Assembly: GCA_036676475.1 (NCBI GenBank) | Contig: JAKFCU010000050.1 | Location: 1 to 6,230 of the forward strand | Direction: 5' to 3' | Origin: LC029 sp036676475 | GTDB lineage: Bacteria > Bacillota > Bacilli > Aneurinibacillales > RAOX-1 | DNA: 6,230 nt | In this document: piece by piece, positions 1 to 4,844 of the stretch | Layout of the letters: each line of letters opens with the position of its first letter | Numbering within the stretch: position 1 is the first letter of the stretch | Position numbers and translations under genes: made by a program | Notes under the pieces: model-generated | Database searches by the model: none | Told to the model about the DNA's origin: nothing | The model's input: only the letters and a program-made list of their open reading frames with translations

Positions 1-10
1 TCCTGATTAT

Positions 11-42
11 GAACATCGAGCAAAAGCTCCGAGTTCTTTTTT
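11..42 (+). terminator. Terminator of an upstream plus-strand gene
   Basis: GAAC and GAGC pair with GCTC and GTTC around an AAAA loop, with a small internal mismatch, and a run of six T follows. This is the form of a factor-independent terminator acting on plus-strand transcripts. It probably ends a gene whose body lies left of the window. A TGA at 4-6 could be that gene's stop codon, but the reading frame cannot be judged from so few bases. Confidence 0.6.
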
Positions 43-165
43 ACTTATTTTTTAGAAAGCTATTCAGAGGCATTGTAGGTCGGAAGATCCTTATAGGGTA
101 ATTCGTTCAGCAAGCCCTAAATAGTCTAGCCCACTAGGTGGAGGCTATTGACGCTTACGTACAAA
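43..165. other. Intergenic stretch, no gene seen
   Basis: This stretch lies between two converging terminators and I see no coding frame with a start and ribosome binding site. The only visible structure is a small imperfect hairpin at 127-147, where TAGCC and CAC pair with GTG and GGCTA around a three-base loop with a two-base bulge. No function can be given. Confidence 0.5.
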
Positions 166-203
166 CAAAAAAACGCCCAAACTCCAAATGAGTTAGGCGT
201 TTT
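166..203 (-). terminator. Terminator of yvrJ
   Basis: On the minus strand AACGCC-T-AACTC pairs with GAGTT-TG-GGCGTT, with one imperfect step, and is followed by a run of T (A-run on the plus strand at 166-173). It lies about 20 bases past the yvrJ stop codon and is the natural end of that transcript. Four T on the plus-strand side could make it weakly bidirectional. Confidence 0.8.
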
Positions 204-225
204 CCCTTACCAGGTTTCCCACATC

Positions 226-384
226 CTATCCTTCCTGCTTCCACCCCTGAATGGCGGTTGTCATATCCGCAATCGAGGTTGTTAAGGCTTCAATTCTAGT
301 TTCGACCCTAGTTAAGAGATACCAGGAGACAAAGATGGGGAAACCCAGGTTGCCGATCATTGAGATCAAGTCTAACTGTTCCAT
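226..384 (-). CDS. yvrJ: YvrJ family small membrane-anchored protein
   Basis: This encodes 52 residues, the usual size for the YvrJ family (a small Bacillota protein of unknown function). The protein begins MEQLDLISMIGNLGFP and has a hydrophobic segment at about residues 7-25 that would form one membrane helix. An acidic/basic helical tail follows and could be a short coiled coil, ending QGWKQEG. The GNLGFP-x-V-x-WYLL-x-R pattern is the family hallmark. The ATG is set by an ideal AGGAGGG six bases upstream. It follows a broken DUF2922 gene, and DUF1659, DUF2922 and YvrJ genes often sit together in Bacillales, so this is the surviving end of such a cluster. Because the upstream gene is damaged, its promoter may be lost. 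The function is not known. The family call is firm; the location is inferred from the hydrophobic segment. Confidence 0.85.
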   Translation of the reverse strand: MEQLDLISMIGNLGFPIFVSWYLLTRVETRIEALTTSIADMTTAIQGWKQEG

Positions 385-390
385 GGGTTT

Positions 391-397
391 CCCTCCT
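391..397 (-). promoter_or_regulatory. Ribosome binding site of yvrJ
   Basis: AGGAGGG on the minus strand lies six bases before the ATG at 382-384. It decides the start of this short gene, which would otherwise be easy to miss. Confidence 0.85.
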
Positions 398-411
398 ATC
401 ATGGGGCTATT

Positions 412-432
412 GATAAGTATTTATTACTTATC
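412..432 (-). other. Hairpin between the DUF2922 remnant and yvrJ
   Basis: A perfect 8-base inverted repeat, GATAAGTA / TACTTATC, encloses a 5-base loop. No T-run follows on the minus strand, so it does not look like a terminator. In an operon transcript it could mark an mRNA processing or stability site, or set different levels for the two genes; this is inference only. Confidence 0.45.
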
Positions 433-445
433 GATGGCTTCTTTA

Positions 446-631
446 TTATTCTTCTACAGCAAAGTCAGTAACCGTTCGATGGGTGATTCCGGCATCTTTG
501 ATCGATGCGATATCGAACAATCCGCCAATGACTACGATGGCATCCATTTGGGTTTTGACTTGAGCCGAGGTTAAGCCGGCTTTCGGGGCAGGAACGTCCA
601 TCTTCACCGCTTTTCCGTCTACCTTGTTGAA
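446..631 (-). pseudogene. DUF2922 domain gene, 5' end lost
   Basis: The minus-strand frame reads from YFNKVDGKAVKMDV through a TSAQVKTQMDAIV segment to HRTVTDFAVEE and a TAA stop. This matches the DUF2922 pattern: a short beta strand, a D/N-G-K turn, a P-x-P-K-x-G-L-T linker, an amphipathic helix with an M-D-x-I motif and a final R-T-V-T-D. The family usually starts about seven to ten residues earlier with a Met-rich strand. Here that head is missing, and the DNA upstream of about 632-645 is the tail of an IS4 transposase read in another frame. The open frame continues upstream to an ATG at 701-703, but that part is out-of-frame transposase sequence and has no ribosome binding site. Expression is therefore doubtful. 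The function of the family is unknown. Confidence 0.7.
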
Positions 632-639
632 GTAATCTC

Positions 640-1830
640 TCGCATCTTGAACATCAGAGAGGAACAAAGCAACAATGCAATCAGTTTTCCATATAAATGG
701 CATTGAAATCGTTCGATTTTAACCGGCTTCAGGGAATCGATATCGAAAACAGATTTCCAAATCTTAAACAGGATTTCGATTTGCCAACGTAAGGAATACA
801 TCGGAAAGACGTGATCCTTTGGTAGAGATTTCTCAGGCGCATTGGTGATAAACACGTTGATCTCGTCTAAATGTTTGGTCCGTTCACTATATTCCGTCAT
901 TCTCTTTTTCTCGTTCTTAGGCGCATGAACTGTCTTTTTTTCAACTGTTCTTCGGTCAATTTATACAGGACCAGTCGTGTGCAAAGTTTCTTCTGTTGGC
1001 CAATATAGGCATCCGGAATCTCCATCACCTCACCTGGAGACAGGGATTCTAGGATGTCTTCCAACTGAATTTGGGTGTATAACGAAGATTTTTTTACTCT
1101 ACCATCCATGAGATATTCGATGGCATCTGGTGCGTTTTGAATATAAACATTCATAGTCGTTTTTAAACGGGATAAATAAAATGCTCCTCGTTCTGCGATT
1201 TCTTTAAAATCATCCAAGCAAAATAACCAAGATCTCGGATACAGAGATCATTTTTTTCAACCGTTGCGGCGCGTAAGGAGCCAGCTATATTATCTGAATT
1301 TTTCCCATCTCCAATATCCAGGTATAAAATTCACCACTTTTTAACTCACACTCTAGCTGAATTTTTAGCCCTGATTCGTTTGCACTTCCACCGCAGCCTT
1401 CATAATAGGCTAAATAGTCATCAGAGAGTTGGAAAACCGTTGAGTCCATAATTCGAATACGGGTAAAATCACCGAATGAACAGGGAAGAGAAGCAGCGGT
1501 GATGATTTTATCTTGAAGTAGTGAGGAAAACAGAGATTGAAGAAAAGTGGATCCTAATAGATTAAATCGTTGATTGAGCCCTTCAGCACTCATAGAAACT
1601 TTGGTTGAGTTGTCCAGTAAGCTGCATAAATTGGAGAGTGTGTTCGTTATAATATTGTCTTTTTGAAAGACACATAAGGAAATAAAATCTTGAGCGTTCA
1701 TTTTCCTCTTACGCTGGATAAACCCTATTTTTCTGGCGCGTTGTTCCAATTCCGCTGGAGAAAAACAGCGACGAAATTGTTCTGTGATTAGTTTGATTTC
1801 TTCTTGGACGGAAAGTGCGCGGGGATTCAT
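640..1830 (-). pseudogene. IS4-family transposase, frameshifted and 3'-truncated
   Basis: Three consecutive minus-strand frames together read as one DDE transposase of the IS4 family (DDE_Tnp_1 fold). The natural start is the ATG at 1828-1830 (MNPRALSVQEEI), preceded by an AAGGA-type site. The first catalytic Asp is in MDST (about 1444-1446), the second in RDLGYF (about 1232-1234). The third residue is the Glu of a perfect Y-x2-R-x3-E-x6-K signature at 754-798, which defines the family. One-base losses shift the frame near 1323-1329, 1216-1222 and 929-941; restoring one base each time gives LDIGDGKNSDN, GYF-x-LDDFKEI and HAPKNEKKR. After MFKMRE, at about 645, the protein stops and DUF2922 sequence begins, so the C-terminal end and the right terminal repeat of the element are gone. 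It is surely inactive unless the shifts are sequencing errors. Confidence 0.85.
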
Positions 1831-1930
1831 AAAAAGGACCATCCTTTCCATAGAAATTGTACTTCTACTTAAAAGAATAGCCCATTTTGCGGTTTGGGGG
1901 ATACTTGATAGATAACTTGATGACAATGGG
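640..1930 (-). mobile_element. Remnant of an IS4-family insertion sequence
   Basis: The element is recognised by its transposase pseudogene. The left (upstream) non-coding end probably reaches about 1926-1930, where the transposase frame opens and a copy of a dispersed repeat begins. The right end is missing, because transposase codons run directly into a DUF2922 gene near 640. No matching terminal inverted repeats or target duplication can be seen, so both limits are approximate. Confidence 0.6.
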
Positions 1931-1960
1931 ACTGACCCCTAACGATCGTTCAGAAAGGGT
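1926..1960 (+). repeat. Dispersed repeat, partial copy C
   Basis: The core GGGACTGACCCC-T-AACGA-T-CG-T-TCA closely matches copy A near 4255-4281, where the same core reads GGGACTGACTCC-A-AACGA-G-CG-C-TCA. Both are preceded by AACTT a few bases upstream. This copy lies directly beside the left end of the IS4 remnant. It is shorter than copies A and B, because the GTAAAGCAC part is not found here. Confidence 0.55.
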
Positions 1961-1984
1961 AATATAAGCTACTATGAAACGTAG

Positions 1985-2024
1985 AAAACCCCTGATTCTT
2001 CACAAACTTGAGAATCAGGGGTTT
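1985..2024 (-). terminator. Strong terminator after the chimeric gene remnant
   Basis: A perfect 14-base stem, AAACCCCTGATTCT / AGAATCAGGGGTTT, encloses an 11-base loop. On the minus strand the stem ends in TTTT and then C-T, giving a usable T-tract. It lies about 26 bases past the stop codon of the aminopeptidase-YvrJ scar and was probably the terminator of the yvrJ-like gene whose tail survives there. The plus-strand exit has only TTT, so bidirectional action is possible but weaker. Confidence 0.8.
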
Positions 2025-2048
2025 ATTCTTATGTCGGGTTTCCACCAT

Positions 2049-2157
2049 TAAGTTTTCTGCTTCCACCCCTGATCGACCATTTGCCCAGGCAGGATATTTA
2101 CTCCTACTTGTACAGCAAGTGATGCATAGCGGTTTTATTGTTGTTCGAATGACGTAT
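2049..2157 (-). pseudogene. Scar: M29 aminopeptidase 5' end fused to a yvrJ-like 3' end
   Basis: Behind a good ribosome binding site the minus strand reads TSFEQQ-stop-NRYASLAVQVGVNILPGQ. This is the usual opening of M29 (AmpS/PepS-type) metal aminopeptidases, which start M-x-x-F-E-x-x-L-E-x-YA-x-LAV-x-VGVN-x-x-PGQ. The start codon is spoiled (ATACG where ATGACG is expected, one G lost), and a Leu codon has become TAA. After PGQ the frame continues MVDQGWKQKT and a TAA stop, which matches the QGWKQEG end of the intact yvrJ gene. The two share a 16-base identity (235-250 and 2057-2072) in the same reading frame, with further similarity past the stop. The junction lies at about 2073-2081. A deletion that joined two genes, followed by decay, explains it. 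No functional product is expected. Confidence 0.6.
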
Positions 2158-2167
2158 AAAAAGATCT

Positions 2168-2175
2168 CCCTCCTT
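2168..2175 (-). promoter_or_regulatory. Orphan ribosome binding site
   Basis: AAGGAGGG on the minus strand lies ten bases before the spoiled start codon of the M29 aminopeptidase remnant. It shows that a real, well translated gene once began here. Confidence 0.65.
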
Positions 2176-2191
2176 TAATGATTCAATTTTT

Positions 2192-2220
2192 ATAAAATAG
2201 TCAGGAAATATTTGTGATAA
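2192..2220 (-). promoter_or_regulatory. Candidate promoter for the aminopeptidase remnant
   Basis: On the minus strand TTATCA (four of six to the sigma-A -35 box) and TTTTAT (four of six to the -10 box) are 17 bases apart, in AT-rich DNA just upstream of the ribosome binding site. The match is moderate and many AT-rich regions would give a similar one. Confidence 0.3.
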
Positions 2221-2340
2221 ACACATAGGAGAGTAGGGATAAAAGATTGGGGTTACTTTACTATCGAATAATTCGATCGAAAAGATAGAGGAACGCTCAG
2301 TTTATCAATAGATTTCCAAGCGTTCTTTATGTTTTCCATA
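2221..2340. other. Intergenic stretch with a small palindrome
   Basis: No gene is seen between the end of the LysM gene and the remnant promoter. The stretch holds a perfect palindrome ATCGAA-TAA-TTCGAT at 2263-2277, which could be a protein binding site. Confidence 0.4.
2291..2325 (-). terminator. Possible weak terminator of the LysM-propeller gene
   Basis: GAACGCT and AGCGTTC (7 bases, perfect) flank a 21-base loop about 16 bases after the stop codon. The minus-strand exit is CTCTATCTTTT, a poor T-tract, and the loop is long. It is the only terminator-like structure before the next promoter candidate. Confidence 0.35.
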
Positions 2341-4146
2341 TTAAATCCAGGAAAGGCTTCGGACGATCTGGTCTATATGATTTCGGTCTGCCCACAGGAC
2401 GAAAAATGGATAGGTTGTTCCTTGTATTTGTATGGGGCGCGGATACCTTGCAATCAGGGCAGCCTGCTTTTTCATTTCGATGGGTTGATCAGAAGAGGGA
2501 TAGATGAAACAGGCCTCTTGATTTTGGACCTTAGTTGAAATGATTTGCGGTTGGGAACCATAGGGGCGCAGACGGTGAAAAGCTTCAGAACGGCATACTT
2601 CACTGAGTTCCTCATCTGAAGAAATAGCGCTGACTTGGAAAAAGCCGTCCACTCCTTCCGCTCTTTCCTCACTGACTGGCTGCCAGGACGCCGGGTAAGA
2701 AAAGGAAACATGGTATTTTGTGCTCCTATATACCTTGAATGAATCTGTAGTTAAAGGTGACCATTGTACTGCAGTTATTCGTCCGCCGGTCACGAGGAGG
2801 ATGGGAACCGGATGGTTGATGTCTACCAGCCAGATTTGGCTTGAACTTTCTTGATTTCTGCATCCAGACAGGTATACGATTTTGTCTCCCCTGGGAGACC
2901 AGGTCACTGGGGTGCCAAAGCACTCCGATAGAGCCCAGGTTCTTCTATTTCCGCCGGTTCGGGCATCGGTTTCAATCAGGGAATAGTACCCTGTATCAGA
3001 TGAAGCTGTAGCGCTGTACGCGATCAGGGAAGAATCGGGGGACCATGCTGGAAAGTAATTTTTGGCTAGAGGTCCCCCTTGGAGCGTATGGGTTTGCCCT
3101 GTTGTCAGATTGATAGTGGAAATAATAGAAATACTTACTCCTGGCGAGGTAAAGAGGGCGAAGGTTCCATCCGGAGAAAGTCTGATATCATGAAGCGGGC
3201 CCTCGGTATTTTGGGTGACTTGTCTTTTTTCAGTTCCATTGATGTTGATTTTAAATAGCTGGCTTACCCCAGCCGAGTCCGGTGCTTGAAACAACAGCTC
3301 TCTGCCGGAAGGGAACCATTGGACATCTGTTGCCCCTGGGGATCGAATGGTGCGGACCTGATGGGTAACGGTATGATAAAGAACAATCTGGTCCTGTTTC
3401 ATATAACTTAAAGACTGGCTGTCCGGGGACCAGTCTAAAAGAGTATAGGGTTCGATCTGATCAATCTGGGCAGTGGCTCCCGTGACGATTTCTATTACAT
3501 AAAGGATTCCGCGTTTTCCGATAAAAGCGATTCTGCCGCTGTCGGGGGACCAATAAGGAACGGAAAATTCTTCTCCCAGGTTTTGGGTGAGAGGGATATT
3601 CAGACCGTCAAAAGGGCGATAGAGCCAGATATCATAGGAGCCACTGCGATCGGAAGTGTAAGCGATCCATCCGGGGTCACCAGGCGGTGCATAGGGAATG
3701 ATAAGGTGCATTCCTGGGTAGATGAGTGACGACGGCAGCTGGTTTTGTTGCTGAATGAGCTCTGGACGAATTTGTCCTGCGGTGATCACATTATATTTTG
3801 AGGCTATAGAATAGAGGGTGTCTCCCGGCCGAACCGTATAATACGGGACCCCAGGGGGAATGCGAAGAAGCTGGCCAACTTCAATGCGATAAGGTGGAGA
3901 AAGGCGATTGGCTTCGATAATCACGGGTAAAGGGATCCCATATTGTTGCGAAAGCCGATAAAGGGTATCCCCTGAATTTACCCGAATCAAGTCCACCCCT
4001 GGTGGCATGGAGAGCTGCTGCCCGGGGAAAATGGTGTAGGGCGGAACCAGACGATTGGCTGCTATTAACGAGGGGATAGGCAATTTCCATCGTTGTGCAA
4101 TTAGTTGAAGAGATTCCCCTGGTCGTACCGTATAGAAAATCTGCAA
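2341..4146 (-). CDS. LysM x3 - TolB-like beta-propeller protein
   Basis: This encodes 601 residues. Three LysM modules open the protein at about 2-48, 53-97 and 102-151, each with a V-x-x-GD/E-(T/S)-L core and an ending of the P-G-x-x-L-x-(I/M)-P type; they bind peptidoglycan-type sugar chains. From about 159 to 466 there are six or seven PD40/WD40-like blades marked by WSPDS-type motifs (about 199, 239, 277, 323, 368, 416, 462), as in the TolB propeller. The last 130 residues (about 471-601, starting YHVSFSYPASW) form a separate domain that resembles PsbP-like folds but that I cannot name. There is no signal peptide and no membrane segment. Signal-less LysM proteins such as SafA and YaaH are placed on the forespore from the mother cell, so a spore coat or cortex role is plausible. 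It starts at TTG with AAGGAGG eight bases before it. It stands alone as a single gene. Its exact role is unknown. Confidence 0.9.
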   Translation of the reverse strand: MQIFYTVRPGESLQLIAQRWKLPIPSLIAANRLVPPYTIFPGQQLSMPPGVDLIRVNSGDTLYRLSQQYGIPLPVIIEANRLSPPYRIEVGQLLRIPPGVPYYTVRPGDTLYSIASKYNVITAGQIRPELIQQQNQLPSSLIYPGMHLIIPYAPPGDPGWIAYTSDRSGSYDIWLYRPFDGLNIPLTQNLGEEFSVPYWSPDSGRIAFIGKRGILYVIEIVTGATAQIDQIEPYTLLDWSPDSQSLSYMKQDQIVLYHTVTHQVRTIRSPGATDVQWFPSGRELLFQAPDSAGVSQLFKININGTEKRQVTQNTEGPLHDIRLSPDGTFALFTSPGVSISIISTINLTTGQTHTLQGGPLAKNYFPAWSPDSSLIAYSATASSDTGYYSLIETDARTGGNRRTWALSECFGTPVTWSPRGDKIVYLSGCRNQESSSQIWLVDINHPVPILLVTGGRITAVQWSPLTTDSFKVYRSTKYHVSFSYPASWQPVSEERAEGVDGFFQVSAISSDEELSEVCRSEAFHRLRPYGSQPQIISTKVQNQEACFIYPSSDQPIEMKKQAALIARYPRPIQIQGTTYPFFVLWADRNHIDQIVRSLSWI

Positions 4147-4154
4147 TAGTTAAA

Positions 4155-4161
4155 CCTCCTT
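4155..4161 (-). promoter_or_regulatory. Ribosome binding site that fixes a TTG start
   Basis: AAGGAGG on the minus strand lies eight bases upstream of TTG at 4144-4146. There is no in-frame ATG at a fitting distance, and the first LysM module begins at residue 3, so the TTG is the right start. Confidence 0.85.
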
Positions 4162-4200
4162 CATACACTTTAGTCTAAGTTTATTCAGAAAGAGAGGGAT

Positions 4201-4230
4201 ATGATCGCTGACGCTGAACGGGAATGTTAA
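4201..4230 (-). promoter_or_regulatory. Candidate promoter of the LysM-propeller gene
   Basis: On the minus strand TTAACA (five of six to the -35 box) and GATCAT (four of six to the -10 box) are 18 bases apart, about 55 bases before the start codon. The -35 box lies inside dispersed repeat copy A. CATATCCCT in the same spot also faintly resembles mother-cell sigma factor -10 boxes, but without a convincing -35. The assignment is weak. Confidence 0.25.
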
Positions 4231-4283
4231 AGCACATTCGCGTTTTAACTTACTGGGGACTGACTCCAAACGAGCGCTCAATG
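4223..4283 (+). repeat. Dispersed repeat, copy A
   Basis: Copy A runs ATG-T-TAAAGCAC, then CGCG and a T-rich stretch, then GGGGACTGACTCC-A-AACGAGCGCTCA. It is paired with copy B exactly 90 bases to the right, and its core is also found at 1926-1960. The GAGCGCTC near its end is a perfect palindrome. No open frame crosses it. It looks like a non-coding, possibly REP-like or insertion-end repeat. Confidence 0.6.
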
Positions 4284-4312
4284 AGGGAACAGTGTTTCAG
4301 GAGTTGATCGAC

Positions 4313-4372
4313 CATGGTAAAGCACTTCCGCGCTTACCTCGTTATTGGTGTCTGACTCCGATCGACTGGTCA
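4313..4372 (+). repeat. Dispersed repeat, copy B
   Basis: Copy B runs ATG-G-TAAAGCAC, then CGCG, then TTGG-T-G-T-CTGACTCC-G-A-TCGA. It aligns to copy A over about 55 bases with a two-base gap and roughly a quarter of positions changed. Its end forms a small inverted repeat, CTGAC...GTCAG. Confidence 0.6.
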
Positions 4373-4480
4373 GTCTCAAAAGATTAAAGTTAATTAAAGA
4401 TACGTTATCGATCTGGGGGTATGTCAGGTATTTATTTTCTGTAGAGAAATGATTGGCAATAACACCATATTGCCTTTAAT
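4373..4480. other. Intergenic stretch, no gene seen
   Basis: This is AT-rich DNA between repeat copy B and the Rpn-like remnant. All plus-strand frames are broken by stops, and no ribosome binding site with a start is visible. It may contain older, unrecognisable parts of the same nuclease gene. Confidence 0.4.
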
Positions 4481-4609
4481 ATTGAAAAATGAGAAAAAGC
4501 AGTTGAGATTGCTCGAAAACTTTTGCAGAGAGGATTTGACATGAAGGAAGTAGCAGAAGATACAGGACTTTCTCTTGATGAAATAAAGGAGTTAACCAAG
4601 AATCATTGA
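4481..4609 (+). pseudogene. C-terminal tail of an Rpn-family nuclease/transposase
   Basis: The plus strand reads IEK-stop-EKAVEIARKLLQRGFD, then MKEVAEDTGLSLDEIKELTKNH and a TGA stop. This is the characteristic tail of Rpn / PD-(D/E)XK transposase-family proteins. In these proteins a Lys/Glu-rich helix leads to A-R-x-LL-x-x-G-x-x-x-x-x-I/V-A-x-x-T-GLS-x-x-E-I-x-x-L. An in-frame TGA at 4490-4492 stands where GGA would fit. No ribosome binding site precedes it, and the nuclease domain is not found upstream. It is a leftover of a lost mobile gene. Confidence 0.6.
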
Positions 4610-4615
4610 TTTGAA

Positions 4616-4669
4616 GGTACCATTTGACATTGGTGATGCAATGGTTTATCAACGATATCAAATGGTACC
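4616..4669. repeat. 12-base inverted repeat centred on GGTACC arms
   Basis: GGTACCATTTGA (4616-4627) and TCAAATGGTACC (4658-4669) are perfect inverted copies separated by 30 bases; with one mismatch the arms extend to 15. The loop contains a smaller CATTG/CAATG hairpin. No T-run follows, so it is not a terminator. It could be a pair of operator half-sites for the gene at 4841, the ends of a tiny decayed element, or an mRNA structure. The site itself is certain; its role is open. Confidence 0.55.
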
Positions 4670-4724
4670 AAAGCGGTTTGATCCCGGATCTAAGGTGTCT
4701 TCCCTATGATGGCAGGGTTACCGA

Positions 4725-4744
4725 ACAGTTAAAATATAAACTGT
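4725..4744. promoter_or_regulatory. Small AT-spaced palindrome upstream of the regulator gene
   Basis: ACAGTT and AACTGT flank eight A/T bases, about 100 bases before the start at 4841. The layout resembles a repressor binding site, and it may overlap a promoter, but no clear -35/-10 pair could be found. Confidence 0.3.
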
Positions 4745-4817
4745 GATCAACTCATACTTGTCGTTCTATTCTGTCGATTTATTTCTTTTTCAAAGAAGGG
4801 GTGGGAGTAGAATAATT

Positions 4818-4844
4818 ATGATTGCGTCGAATCTGAGAAAATGA
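4818..4844 (+). CDS. Possible 8-residue leader peptide
   Basis: ATG at 4818 opens a short frame, MIASNLRK, whose TGA stop overlaps the next ATG (ATGA at 4841-4844). A G-rich AAGGGGTGGGA stands about ten to fifteen bases upstream and is a better ribosome binding site than anything directly before 4841. Translation of the leader could hand ribosomes over to the main gene. Such short frames also occur by chance, so this is only a suggestion. Confidence 0.25.
   Translation: MIASNLRK

Noticed and set aside
251..574. Plus-strand open frame of 107 codons
   Set aside because: It lies antisense to the clear yvrJ gene and DUF2922 remnant, has no ribosome binding site and resembles no family.
3881..4168. 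Minus-strand open frame of 95 codons at the LysM gene start
   Set aside because: It overlaps the first two LysM modules in another frame and is of shadow composition. The AAGGAGG lies inside it, not before it.
4163..4192. TGAATA on the minus strand as a forespore (sigma-G-like) -35 box of the LysM gene
   Set aside because: At the right spacing the -10 position reads ATGAAGG and overlaps the ribosome binding site, so it cannot be a promoter for this gene.
2070..4314. Shared TGATCGACCAT at 2070-2080 and 4304-4314
   Set aside because: An 11-base match is expected a few times by chance in a window of this size, and the flanks differ.
4476..4661. Minus-strand open frame of 61 codons
   Set aside because: It is antisense to the Rpn-like tail, which makes sense as protein on the plus strand.
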